Shown one piece after another: positions 9,046 to 17,803 of a stretch of 64,000 nt of DNA (positions within the stretch are counted from its first letter, which is position 1; each line of letters begins with the position of its first letter). The notes below the pieces were generated by a model. The model did no database searches and was not told the DNA's origin. It saw only the letters and a program-made list of their open reading frames with translations. The DNA is from an uncultured Acetatifactor sp. (lineage in GTDB: Bacteria > Bacillota > Clostridia > Lachnospirales > Lachnospiraceae), in contig CAKRUB010000005.1 of assembly GCA_934402375.1 (NCBI GenBank), forward strand, positions 51,252 through 115,251, read 5' to 3'. A program made the position numbers and the translations under genes.

Positions 9046-11376
9046 ATGAAGAAATTTTATGGGTATCTGTCTTTACTTTTTCTCGTTTTTTGTCTGTGCG
9101 GCTGTGGACAGGCTGCTGTCAGCGAGGAGACGGAGCAGAAGATCGACCAGATCGACTGGAGGAGCAAAGGTTTTGCCGAGGCGCAGAAGGAAACAGAGCA
9201 GCAAGAGCTCTGGGCGGAAAAATACTTTCCGATGCAGCGGGAAGGTCTGGTGCCTGAGGTGGAGGCGGAAGCCGAAAATCACGAGGTTAAGGAAGAAGGG
9301 GGCTGTGCCGGGAAATGGCTTCGGCGTCATACCTATTATATCGGGGAGGAGCTTGAACGGCGAAAGCAGTATGCAGAGGTATACGATGTGGAGAGTGGCC
9401 AGCGCGAAATGATCGAGCTGACAATGGAAAACATTGGACTTGAGGCAGATTCCGGAGATGTGGAAACCGTAGGTTTTGCATACATAGACGATATGGATAT
9501 GACGGCGGACGGCAGATATGCCATCCTGCTTACCAGAAGGGCAGTGGATGCGGAGAAGGGATTGTATTTCTCAAAAATTCAGATCGTTACTTCGGCATTG
9601 GACGGCACACCCGCTGAGGTAACAGATGTCCGTGAGCAGTTTCTCGAAAAAGGTATTTTCAAGGATGAAGAAGCGTTGACTCTGGCGGATACGGAATGCG
9701 ATTATGATGTCTCCGGCAATATTTATGTCCGCTCGGGAAATTCAGAGAACCCCAACAGAGAACTGTATGTATTCGACAGAGAAGGAAAACTTCTGGCAGA
9801 GCAGAGATTTGGGGAGCAGGAGTATGTAGATCCTCCGGCGCGGACGGAGGATGGTGAATTGATTTTTGCGGTTCGGGATCTACAGGCAGGAAGAACCCGA
9901 ATGATGTGGTTTGACCCGGAAGCACAGAGACTGAAAACACTTGCGGAGGTAGAGGAACAGAACTGGAAGCAGGTTTATGGGCTGTGGGGCAATGAGTTTT
10001 ATTATGCTGCACCGGACGGTATCGTGCGATGGAACATAGAGAGCGGCGAGCGGGTGAAGGTCTTTGACTTTGGAGAGAACGGTGTGAGCACATTGTTCCA
10101 GACGATGTTTACCCTATTGGACAGCGGAGAGTCGGTTTTCAGGATGTATGGCAAAATAGCGGAAAACTCTGAGGACTGGGTCACTGCCATGAGCCGTGAG
10201 GAGATAGAGAAGCAGGACGCGCTGCAAGTGACGAGTATGCTGAGCACAGGAGTCAGGAAGGTGGAGACCTGTGCAGCCGTGGCGTCAAGAAGAAATCCCA
10301 ACCTCAGCTATGTCTATTGCGCAGGGGAGACAACAGCGGATTACCGGAACAGGATGATTGCGGAAATAGTGGCAGGAGGGGGACCGGATATTCTCTATCT
10401 TTCGAGAGAGGATTTTGACTTGTTTGTGCAGAAGGGACTGCTGATGGAGCTGGATTCTGTGATCCATGAGGAGACGCTGGAGCAGGTTCTTCCGGGCGCC
10501 ATCGGTCTGGGAACCGTGGACGGACATCTGTACGGACTGCCGCCGGAGATTTCGCCCGAGACTTTGATTACCCTGAAGGAAATCTGGCAGGAGGACAGTT
10601 GGACACTGGATGATCTGATGGCACTTTTGGACACCGGGAACTTTACCGGCTTTATCTGTCAGAGAGACGGCAGCTTTGGTCAGAGAGCTGTGCTGTCCTT
10701 TTTCGTGGAATATGGTCTGAATAATTCGGTGCTGATTGACTGGGAGAATGGGGAAAGTCATTTTGATGATGAGATATTCTTAAAGATGATTGAGTATGCA
10801 AAAGAATATGGGGATGTAGACCCGGGACCGGGCAGCAGACTCGGTATCGGTGAGACGATTGCCGATCTCTGGCCGGGGAGCAATTTGGCTTCGATCAATG
10901 ATACCTATGAGAGATATGGGGATGACTACTTCTTTGTCGGACTGCCGACGGACGGAGACTGCGGGAATTATGTCAAGTGTGAAGGCATCGTGGCGGTGAA
11001 TAAAAATGCTGCGAACCCGGAGGCAGTTGCCTTTTACTTTGAGACGCTGAAAAGTCAGGAGATACAGCAACTGAAGCCGGAAAAAGTGACAATCATATCA
11101 ATCTGCAGAATATCTGAGGAAAATCCTCTCTACAGGGAAACCGAGGAAGGCATTTACTGGGATGGAGAGAAGGCAATCCAAAAGCCGGACGGCAGTACCA
11201 CCCTGCAGGACTGGAGCGACTATCTGGAGCGGTGCGTTCCGGGACCTCCCGATTATCAGGATTTAAAGAATGTTATATGGGAGGAGGCGGAAGGCTATTT
11301 TAACGGTGACAAGAGCGCGGAGACAGTTGCCGAGATCATTGACCGCCGGATCCAGTTGTATCTGGACGAAAAATAA
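9046..11376 (+). CDS. Large lipoprotein: beta-propeller-like region fused to a family 1 solute-binding domain (paralogue 1)
   Basis: A 776-residue predicted lipoprotein: signal peptide with lipobox LCGC, then about 350 residues of repeated beta-strand segments with WD/propeller character (for example the YVFDREGKLL stretch). From about residue 385 there is a family 1 extracellular solute-binding fold with RMIAEIVAGGGPDIL near residue 440 and the typical C-terminal IDRRIQLYLDEK ending. It is clearly homologous to the proteins at 44947-47196 and 47831-50056. No permease or ATPase gene is adjacent, and the gene has its own promoter and a following terminator, so it looks monocistronic. It may sense or bind a sugar at the surface rather than feed a dedicated importer. 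The ligand is unknown. RBS AGGGGG precedes the ATG. Confidence 0.8.
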   Translation: MKKFYGYLSLLFLVFCLCGCGQAAVSEETEQKIDQIDWRSKGFAEAQKETEQQELWAEKYFPMQREGLVPEVEAEAENHEVKEEGGCAGKWLRRHTYYIGEELERRKQYAEVYDVESGQREMIELTMENIGLEADSGDVETVGFAYIDDMDMTADGRYAILLTRRAVDAEKGLYFSKIQIVTSALDGTPAEVTDVREQFLEKGIFKDEEALTLADTECDYDVSGNIYVRSGNSENPNRELYVFDREGKLLAEQRFGEQEYVDPPARTEDGELIFAVRDLQAGRTRMMWFDPEAQRLKTLAEVEEQNWKQVYGLWGNEFYYAAPDGIVRWNIESGERVKVFDFGENGVSTLFQTMFTLLDSGESVFRMYGKIAENSEDWVTAMSREEIEKQDALQVTSMLSTGVRKVETCAAVASRRNPNLSYVYCAGETTADYRNRMIAEIVAGGGPDILYLSREDFDLFVQKGLLMELDSVIHEETLEQVLPGAIGLGTVDGHLYGLPPEISPETLITLKEIWQEDSWTLDDLMALLDTGNFTGFICQRDGSFGQRAVLSFFVEYGLNNSVLIDWENGESHFDDEIFLKMIEYAKEYGDVDPGPGSRLGIGETIADLWPGSNLASINDTYERYGDDYFFVGLPTDGDCGNYVKCEGIVAVNKNAANPEAVAFYFETLKSQEIQQLKPEKVTIISICRISEENPLYRETEEGIYWDGEKAIQKPDGSTTLQDWSDYLERCVPGPPDYQDLKNVIWEEAEGYFNGDKSAETVAEIIDRRIQLYLDEK

Positions 11377-11383
11377 CCAAAAA

Positions 11384-11428
11384 ACAGGCATGGACAGCTT
11401 TATGGGCTATCCATGCCTGTAATTTTTT
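11384..11428. terminator. Bidirectional terminator between lipoprotein and pepF
   Basis: ACAGGCATGG (11384-11393) pairs with CCATGCCTGT (11411-11420). The stem is flanked by an A-run on the left and AATTTTTTG on the right, so it can serve both convergent genes. Confidence 0.85.
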
Positions 11429-11429
11429 G

Positions 11430-13241
11430 TTATTCACGCATCAGATCTTCCATTTCGTCGAGCAGACTGTCAAACAGCTTTAAGGCATCCTCGACGGGCT
11501 TCTTGGTAGACATATCGACACCGGCATCCTTCAGGATCGATACCGGATCTTTGGAACAGCCTGCACTCAGGAAGTTCTTCTTGTATGCCTCCACGGCGGG
11601 AGTGCCCTCCTTTAATATCTTCTGTGACAGCGCTATGGCTGCGGAGAAGCCGGTCGCGTACTGGTATACATAGAAGTTATAGTAGAAATGGGGGATTCTC
11701 GCCCATTCCAGGTCGATGTAGCTGTCATGTGTGACAGCGTCACCGAAGTAGAGCTGGATGAGGTCGTGATATACCTTGCTTGCGGAATCGGCGTTGATGC
11801 TCTCGCCGGCGGCATTCATTTCGCTCAGCTTTAACTCGAACTCGGCAAACATCGTCTGGCGGTAGAGCGTTCCTCTGAACTGCTCGAGGAAGTAGTTGAT
11901 TAAGTGGGCGCGTTCCAGTCTGTCCGTGGTCTGACCTAACAGGTACTGCATGAGCAGCGCCTCGTTGCAGGTGGAAGCCACCTCTGCCACGAAGATTACA
12001 TAGCTGGAGTCAATGACCGGCTGATTTTTATTTGACAGATAGGAATGTAGGGCATGTCCCATTTCGTGTGCGAGGGTAAACTCACAATCCAGATTATTCT
12101 TGTGGTTTAACAACACAAGAGGATGAACGCGGCAGCCGGAGGAGTAGGCTCCGCTTCTCTTTCCGACGTTCTCATATACGTCGATCCAGCGGTTTTCAAA
12201 GCCCTCCTTTAAGATCGCCACATAGTCGTCGCCCAGCACGGACATCGCTTTCAGCACATTCTCCTTAGCGGTTTCAAACGAAATCTCCCGGTCAGCGCTT
12301 GCCACCATGGGCACATACAGATCATACATATTCAGCTCATCCAGCTTCAGGAGTTTCTTGCGCAGACGGACATATTTGTACATGGAGCCCATGTTTTCAT
12401 GTACGGCTTTGATCAGGTTCCGGTAGACGGCGGGATCGACCTCTGTGCGATCCAGAGCGGCTTCCAGAGTGGAATTGTAATGTCTCATATCGGCATTGAA
12501 CTGAAGTTGCTTCATCTGGGCGGACAGCAGCGCGGCGGAGGTGTTCTTCGTCTTTTCGTAGGTGCTGTAGAGAGACTCAAAGGCAGCCTTCCGCACGTTT
12601 TTGTCGGGATGCTGCATCAGCGGGATAAAGCTTCCGCTTGTCACAGGCAGCTTTTCGCCGTTGGAGTCCGTGACGTCCGGGAAGGTGAGATCTGCATTTA
12701 AAAGCAGTCCGTTGATCTGCCCCGGCGCCTGACGCATTTCGCCGGCAGCCGCCATGATCCGCTCCTCGGCATTTGAGAGAATGTGAGCCTTCTTGCGGCG
12801 GATGCTGTTGACCGCGCGTCTGTAAACAGAGAGAGCCGGTTCTTCCTCAAAGAAGCGGTTCAAGGTGTCGTCCGGTATCTCCAGAATTTCGGGCTCGGCG
12901 AAGGAAAGGGCGCCGCTGACCTCTACCTGGAAGCTGGAGGACAGTTCCCTGATTGCAAGATTTGCGGTGTTCTTCGTGTCCTCATCCGCTTTGCAGGATG
13001 CGTAGCGTGCCAGACGGTCCAGCGCAATGTCAAGTTCATCCTGGAGCTTGAAAAAGGTAAGAAGACTGGCGCTGGATGCGCCCAGCTTTCCCTTGCAGGC
13101 TGCGATTGCGGAGAGACTATCTCTCGTGGCAGCAAGATGTTTTTTCCATTCTTCCTCGGAGGCATACAGGTCTTCAAGAGCCCATGTGTTCTCTACGGCA
13201 GCCTCGCTCCTCAGAGGAATGCGGTTTTTACTATTACTCAT
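11430..13241 (-). CDS. pepF: Oligoendopeptidase F (M3 metallopeptidase)
   Basis: A 603-residue cytoplasmic zinc peptidase. The zinc-binding motif HEMGH within LAHEMGHALHSYL sits near residue 390. The preceding helical N-terminal region, the CEFTLAHE context and the downstream SSYVIFVAEVASTCNEALL segment (with the third zinc-ligand glutamate) match the M3B PepF family, and the length is typical (about 600). PepF cleaves short peptides, usually in peptide turnover. CAGGAGG lies just before the ATG at 13241. It is a single gene, convergent with the lipoprotein and divergent from the GntR-ABC operon. Confidence 0.95.
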   Translation of the reverse strand: MSNSKNRIPLRSEAAVENTWALEDLYASEEEWKKHLAATRDSLSAIAACKGKLGASSASLLTFFKLQDELDIALDRLARYASCKADEDTKNTANLAIRELSSSFQVEVSGALSFAEPEILEIPDDTLNRFFEEEPALSVYRRAVNSIRRKKAHILSNAEERIMAAAGEMRQAPGQINGLLLNADLTFPDVTDSNGEKLPVTSGSFIPLMQHPDKNVRKAAFESLYSTYEKTKNTSAALLSAQMKQLQFNADMRHYNSTLEAALDRTEVDPAVYRNLIKAVHENMGSMYKYVRLRKKLLKLDELNMYDLYVPMVASADREISFETAKENVLKAMSVLGDDYVAILKEGFENRWIDVYENVGKRSGAYSSGCRVHPLVLLNHKNNLDCEFTLAHEMGHALHSYLSNKNQPVIDSSYVIFVAEVASTCNEALLMQYLLGQTTDRLERAHLINYFLEQFRGTLYRQTMFAEFELKLSEMNAAGESINADSASKVYHDLIQLYFGDAVTHDSYIDLEWARIPHFYYNFYVYQYATGFSAAIALSQKILKEGTPAVEAYKKNFLSAGCSKDPVSILKDAGVDMSTKKPVEDALKLFDSLLDEMEDLMRE

Positions 13242-13327
13242 AGTAATCCTCCTGTCTGATAAATTAAATTTCTACATGATAACAAACTACCATAGATAAT
13301 AGAAAAAAGCAAACGGAGAAAAAATTC

Positions 13328-13356
13328 TTGACAATACGGGGTAACTGTATTATTAT
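13328..13356 (+). promoter_or_regulatory. Sigma-A promoter of the GntR-ABC operon
   Basis: A consensus TTGACA at 13328-13333, exactly 17 nt, and TATTAT at 13351-13356. The operator-like inverted repeat starts directly after the -10 box. Confidence 0.85.
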
Positions 13357-13387
13357 CTAAGTGTACTAAGAAACATAATACACTTAG
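13357..13387 (+). promoter_or_regulatory. Operator-like inverted repeat for the YtrA-type repressor
   Basis: CTAAGTGTA (13357-13365) and TACACTTAG (13379-13387) are perfect reverse complements with a 13-nt spacer. They cover the likely transcription start, directly upstream of the GntR-family gene. YtrA-type regulators bind such sites in their own promoters, so autorepression is inferred. Confidence 0.75.
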
Positions 13388-13459
13388 AAGACGCGACACA
13401 CAGAGGACACAAGAATTCCGAACTGTGATGGCTGCGGAACGGAAAGGGGAGACAAAACC

Positions 13460-13831
13460 ATGATTCTGCTGGACTACAGGGACAAGAGACCGATCTATGA
13501 ACAGGTCGTGGAAAAGCTGGAGAGGCTGATTGTCGGCGGCGCGCTGGAGCCGGATGCGAAGATGCCCAGCGTGAGATCCATGGGCGTTGAGCTTGCCGTC
13601 AATCCGAACACAATCCAGCGTGCATACAACCAGCTTGAGCAGGAGGGTTATCTCTATACGGTATCTGGCAGAGGAAGCTTTGTGGCGCCCGAGAGCGAGT
13701 GGCGGGAAGGCAAAAAGAAAAAGATGCTGGACGAATGGCGGCAGGTGACAGAGCGTGCAAAGGAGGCGGGTCTGGGAGCTGAGGAGCTTAAGGCAGAGCT
13801 GGACCGGGTCTTTGGGGAGGGACTTAAATGA
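13460..13831 (+). CDS. GntR family (YtrA-type) transcriptional regulator
   Basis: A 123-residue protein with an N-terminal winged helix-turn-helix: KMPSVRSMGVELAVNPNT followed by RAYNQLEQEGYLYTVSGRG, the GntR signature. The short helical tail without a large effector domain is the hallmark of the YtrA subfamily, which controls neighbouring ABC transporter genes. The stop overlaps the start of the ATPase gene by 4 nt, giving tight translational coupling. A promoter and a perfect inverted repeat stand upstream. Derepression by cell-envelope stress or an antibiotic is typical of relatives, but the inducer here is unknown. Confidence 0.9.
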   Translation: MILLDYRDKRPIYEQVVEKLERLIVGGALEPDAKMPSVRSMGVELAVNPNTIQRAYNQLEQEGYLYTVSGRGSFVAPESEWREGKKKKMLDEWRQVTERAKEAGLGAEELKAELDRVFGEGLK

Positions 13832-14730
13832 TTGAGGTAAAAAATCTGAGCAAGAGCTTTGACAGTATCAAGGCGATAGATCATATCAACGCGAAGATCG
13901 AGGACGGACATGTATTCGGACTGATCGGGACAAACGGCGCCGGAAAGTCTACCTTTATGCGGATGCTCAGCGGCGTGCTGAAGCCGGAGGAGGGCGAAAT
14001 CCTTGTCGATGGCGAACCGGTGTATGACAATCCGGCGGTGAAAGAGAAAATATTTTACATTTCCGACGACCAGTATTATTTCCGCAGCGGTACGCCGGTC
14101 GATATGCTGAAATTATACCAGACCTGTTATCCGTCGTTTGACGGGGCGAAGTGGAAGAGCCTGATGGAGAAATTCGGACTGGATGAAAAGCGCAAGGTGA
14201 ATACTTTCTCCAAGGGCATGAAAAAGCAGCTTTCCGTAATCTGTGGAATCTGCGCGAATACAAAATATCTGCTGTGCGACGAGACCTTTGACGGGCTTGA
14301 CCCTGTGATGCGGCAGGCGGTGAAGGCGCTGTTTGTCAAGGAGATGGATGAAAGGGGGCTGACCCCGGTCATCGCCTCTCACAATCTGCGGGAGCTGGAG
14401 GACATCTGTGAATATGTCGGACTGCTCCACAGAGGCGGCATTCTGCTGGAGAAGGATATTGATGATATGAAGCTGAACATCCACAAGCTGCAATGCGTGA
14501 TCCGGGAGGATGAGATGCTGCAGAAGATACGGAGCGGCCTTGAGGTTGTGACGATAGATAACAGAGGATCTCTTTACACGGTGACAGTGAGGGGAGACAA
14601 GGAAAAGATTCTGGAATTTATGGAGCAGCTGAATCCGGTCTTTTATGAGCTGCTTCCCCTGTCGCTCGAGGAAATCTTTATCAGTGAAACGGAGGTGAAG
14701 GGATATGACGTCAAAGCATTGCTTTTCTAA
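13828..14730 (+). CDS. ABC transporter ATP-binding protein
   Basis: A 300-residue ABC ATPase: Walker A GTNGAGKST, signature FSKGMKKQ (degenerate LSGGQ), Walker B LLCDETFDGLDP and switch ASHNLREL. The roughly 90-residue C-terminal extension resembles YtrB/EcsA-type export ATPases. It overlaps the repressor gene by 4 nt and the permease gene by 26 nt, so all three form one unit. It probably powers the adjacent membrane protein. The substrate is unknown; drug or envelope-stress export is a common role in this family. Confidence 0.9.
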   Translation: MIEVKNLSKSFDSIKAIDHINAKIEDGHVFGLIGTNGAGKSTFMRMLSGVLKPEEGEILVDGEPVYDNPAVKEKIFYISDDQYYFRSGTPVDMLKLYQTCYPSFDGAKWKSLMEKFGLDEKRKVNTFSKGMKKQLSVICGICANTKYLLCDETFDGLDPVMRQAVKALFVKEMDERGLTPVIASHNLRELEDICEYVGLLHRGGILLEKDIDDMKLNIHKLQCVIREDEMLQKIRSGLEVVTIDNRGSLYTVTVRGDKEKILEFMEQLNPVFYELLPLSLEEIFISETEVKGYDVKALLF

Positions 14731-16969
14731 GGTAATGAGAGAGGATTTCAGACATAAGACATGGATGCTGGCGCTCTCTGTTCTCGGAAATCTGCTTGCA
14801 ATTCCGGTGGCATTTCTAATCTACAGCGGAAGGCGCACCTACAATGCAATGTCCATAAACAGTTCAGAGGCAACGCCGCTGCTCAGGGATGCACAGGTCC
14901 TGGCAAACGTTTTCTCCGGCGCGCTTCCCATTGCGGCTGGCATTATAGCAATCGCCGGGGCTGTCATTGTCGGACTTTTTGGCTTCCGGTATGTGTTTCA
15001 CCGGAACATGACAGATACCTATCACAGCATGCCGGTGAAACGCAGGACGCTGTTCCTTGCGGGGTGGCTCAACGGGCTGCTGATCTGGTTCGTACCTTTT
15101 CTGGTAAGTCTGCTGATTACGCTGCTGATCGGCGAGGTAAGGCTCGCGTCGATCAGAAATCAGTTTGAGGCACTGACGGTTGTCACGGCGGAGGAGATGG
15201 GGACGTATCAGGGCTCGATGACCGGAGGACAGCTGTTCTCCTTATCCCTGCGGTTCGCTGTTGTACTGCTGGTTGCATTCCTGCTGGTCTATCATCTGGT
15301 TCTGCTGGCAGTCATGCTCTGTGGAAATGTATTGAATACTCTGGTGACAACAGCTGTGCTGGGCGGTGGTGTCGTGTCGGTCTATCTTCTGGTACAGGCA
15401 TTTTGTGCGTCCTATCTGAATACCTTTGTGTCGGTGATGTCAAAGTCGCGCACATCCCTGTATGCCGCGGTTCACGCGTCTCCGTTTGCGGATGCTGTGT
15501 ATGTGCTGTATGAATTCTGCGAGGAGGGAGGAGATGGCCTTTCGCACAACGTTCTGATCAGCCTGGTCATTGCACTTGTGCTTGGCTGCCTTGCGTTTGT
15601 CACTTATCTGAAGCGTCCTTCGGAGCTGGCAGAGCAGGGGACGAAGAACAGGCTTGTCTGTTTAGCGGTACAGTTCGTCGGTTCTCTGTGTGCAGCCTTC
15701 AGCGGATGGCTGATATTCATGGCAGTTACAAACGGGACGCTGGCATGGAGTGTGTTTGGCACATTGCTCGCGGGAGTTATGGCATTTGGTGTTCTGAATG
15801 TTATTTTCAACATGGATTTCAAAGCATTTTTCCGGCGTAAGCCCGTGATGCTTGCCGTGCTGGCAGTGGGATTGCTGACAGGCTTTGCCTTTGAATGGGA
15901 CTGGGCGGGTTATGACCGTTATCTTCCGGCAGAGGAGGAGATTGCGGAAATTTCCGTTTACAGCTACAGATATACCAATGTGAACGGATGGAGCGGTATC
16001 AACGAGCCGGATTCGGCAATCGAGAAGGTTCACATCCGGAATGCCGAAGCGGCATATGCCTTTCTCAGAGATGTGTCGGAGCCGGAGAAAGTTTCGTACG
16101 GAGAGCCCGACGAGAACGGTTACGCGGAGGAATTTTACGCAAAGGTCACGCTGAAAAACGGCAGGAGCTATTACCGGAGGTATATTGTGAGCAGCCGCCA
16201 CAGTCAATCCGTGCTGGCACTGCTGACGACTCCCGAATATATGGAAATCAGTTACATGGTGGATGATGAGACTCTGGCGGAGTGCAGCGCAATACAGATC
16301 ACGCGCGGCGACGAGACTGCCTACATTGCATTGACGAGCGAACAGAGCCGGGAGATGGCTGAGGCGGTTGTCGCGGCATATAACAGAGATGCTGCCGAAC
16401 GGCCGGAGGCACTGCTGAGCGGGGGCAGCAGGACATATTGTACGGTGAGCCTGCTGACAGGGCGTTATACAAGCAACCGGTCGCTGGAAGTGAATGATGA
16501 GATGGAGAATACAATAGCAGCTCTGAAGGAATACGGCTATGCCGCCTATGTGGAACCCGTCCCGGTGGAGGACGTTGCGGAGATCCGGCTCGGTATCTAT
16601 TTGAGCTGGCGGGATAGCCAGAATGATGAGATCGATCTGGTGGAGATAGCCAGAAGCGTCTATGAAGTACCGGCTGGGGAAGGCAGTGAAACGCAGACAC
16701 CGGAAGTGATTGTGAATCCTGCCAGCACAGAAAGGGTTGACTTTGTGAGCTATGATGACGGAGCATGGCTGAGAGTCACGGAAAGCTCAGAGATCGGGGA
16801 ACTGCTGGAAATGATCTCGTATGAGTATTCTGACATCAGCGGCGGGGTATTCCGTGGCGGTTGTGTGACCTGTGTGCAGATTGTTCTGAAAGATGGGCAG
16901 AACTTCCGTGTGATGCTTCCGACGGGAAAGCTGCCGGAGAAATATATTCTTAGATTCGGGACACTGTGA
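14705..16969 (+). CDS. ABC transporter permease with a large extracytoplasmic or soluble C-terminal region
   Basis: A 754-residue membrane protein. Hydrophobic segments fill about residues 15-400 (for example LFLAGWLNGLLIWFVPFLVSLLITLL; cited only as a pattern of long hydrophobic runs), and the motif FHRNMTDTYHSMPVKRRTLF recalls ABC-2 type export permeases. The C-terminal 330 residues are mostly soluble and resemble the DUF6449-type domain found in Lachnospiraceae permeases of this class. The start at 14705 lies inside the ATPase gene and is preceded by GGAGG. It is the partner of the 13828-14730 ATPase, and the whole unit is controlled by the YtrA-type repressor. Confidence 0.8.
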   Translation: MTSKHCFSKVMREDFRHKTWMLALSVLGNLLAIPVAFLIYSGRRTYNAMSINSSEATPLLRDAQVLANVFSGALPIAAGIIAIAGAVIVGLFGFRYVFHRNMTDTYHSMPVKRRTLFLAGWLNGLLIWFVPFLVSLLITLLIGEVRLASIRNQFEALTVVTAEEMGTYQGSMTGGQLFSLSLRFAVVLLVAFLLVYHLVLLAVMLCGNVLNTLVTTAVLGGGVVSVYLLVQAFCASYLNTFVSVMSKSRTSLYAAVHASPFADAVYVLYEFCEEGGDGLSHNVLISLVIALVLGCLAFVTYLKRPSELAEQGTKNRLVCLAVQFVGSLCAAFSGWLIFMAVTNGTLAWSVFGTLLAGVMAFGVLNVIFNMDFKAFFRRKPVMLAVLAVGLLTGFAFEWDWAGYDRYLPAEEEIAEISVYSYRYTNVNGWSGINEPDSAIEKVHIRNAEAAYAFLRDVSEPEKVSYGEPDENGYAEEFYAKVTLKNGRSYYRRYIVSSRHSQSVLALLTTPEYMEISYMVDDETLAECSAIQITRGDETAYIALTSEQSREMAEAVVAAYNRDAAERPEALLSGGSRTYCTVSLLTGRYTSNRSLEVNDEMENTIAALKEYGYAAYVEPVPVEDVAEIRLGIYLSWRDSQNDEIDLVEIARSVYEVPAGEGSETQTPEVIVNPASTERVDFVSYDDGAWLRVTESSEIGELLEMISYEYSDISGGVFRGGCVTCVQIVLKDGQNFRVMLPTGKLPEKYILRFGTL

Positions 16970-17003
16970 AGGAAATTGAATGAAGCAGGATTAAGGTGAG
17001 AGT

Positions 17004-17711
17004 ATGAGTGAGAGAATGACAAAGGGAAACATTTTAATCTATGGCGCGGAGGGAGCGTCCGAGGTACTGGAATATATGCTGACAGGCTGCGGGTTCGGTG
17101 TCATAAGGGTGGATGACAGGGAAGAGCTTGCGGAGCGGTTTAAGGACAGCGACACGGCGCTCCTGCTGTTTGACTTTCAGACAAAGGCGGGGAATGAGAC
17201 GTCGGCGCTCACAGTGCTTTCGGAGCTTCGGCAGAGCAGCGTCAAGCCCATTATTGCGATTCTGGAGAGAAGCAAGGAGATGTTAAGGATTCTTGCATTG
17301 AATGCGGGAGCGGATGATCTGCTGGACAGCGAATGCTCCGATATGGAGTCGATGGCGCGGATACAGGCACAGATCCGCTGCTACCAGAGGCTTCACGGAC
17401 AGTCGGACAAAGATAACTCCATCAGAATGAAGGACCTTGAGGTCGATGACAATGCAAAGGTCGTGCGTGTCCGTGGAAACGAGGTGGAGCTTACTCCTAC
17501 CGAGTACAAGATACTGCACCTTCTGATGGAGAAGCCGGGGCGCGTGCTCTCGAATAAGCAGATTTATGAGAGGATATGGAAGATGGCGCCGATCGGGGCT
17601 GACAATACGGTTGCCGTGCATATCCGCCACATCCGTGAGAAAATTGAAGAAAATCCGCAGGAGCCCAGATATCTGCAGGTGGTCTGGGGACAGGGCTATA
17701 GGGTTGGATGA
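17004..17711 (+). CDS. OmpR/PhoB-type response regulator with a degenerate receiver, no adjacent kinase
   Basis: A 235-residue protein. The C-terminal winged helix is canonical: ELTPTEYKILHLLMEKPGRV, NTVAVHIRHIREKI and the ending VWGQGYRVG. The N-terminal receiver is weak. A candidate phosphoacceptor Asp57 (LLLFDFQ) is present, but the acidic pair after strand 1 is replaced by YGAE and the usual Thr-x-Lys region reads ERSK. It lies 34 nt after the ABC permease gene and could be cotranscribed with it. No histidine kinase is adjacent. It may act without phosphorylation. AAGGTGAGAG precedes the ATG, and a strong terminator follows. Confidence 0.85.
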   Translation: MSERMTKGNILIYGAEGASEVLEYMLTGCGFGVIRVDDREELAERFKDSDTALLLFDFQTKAGNETSALTVLSELRQSSVKPIIAILERSKEMLRILALNAGADDLLDSECSDMESMARIQAQIRCYQRLHGQSDKDNSIRMKDLEVDDNAKVVRVRGNEVELTPTEYKILHLLMEKPGRVLSNKQIYERIWKMAPIGADNTVAVHIRHIREKIEENPQEPRYLQVVWGQGYRVG

Positions 17712-17713
17712 CA

Positions 17714-17750
17714 GAGGAACCGTCTCTTTTGGGACGGTTCTTGTTTTTTT
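17714..17750 (+). terminator. Rho-independent terminator after the response regulator
   Basis: GAACCGTC (17717-17724) pairs with GACGGTTC (17733-17740), with a short CT-rich loop, followed by TTGTTTTTTT. Confidence 0.9.
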
Positions 17751-17803
17751 GTGGCAAAATATATGCTTTTATGCTATGATTAGGGACATGGAGGAAATGG
17801 GGA

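Noticed and set aside
17747..17765. GG-N10-GC sigma-54-like site before the EAL protein gene
   Set aside because: Only the GG and GC dinucleotides fit; the rest is a poor match, and no enhancer-binding protein is seen in the window.
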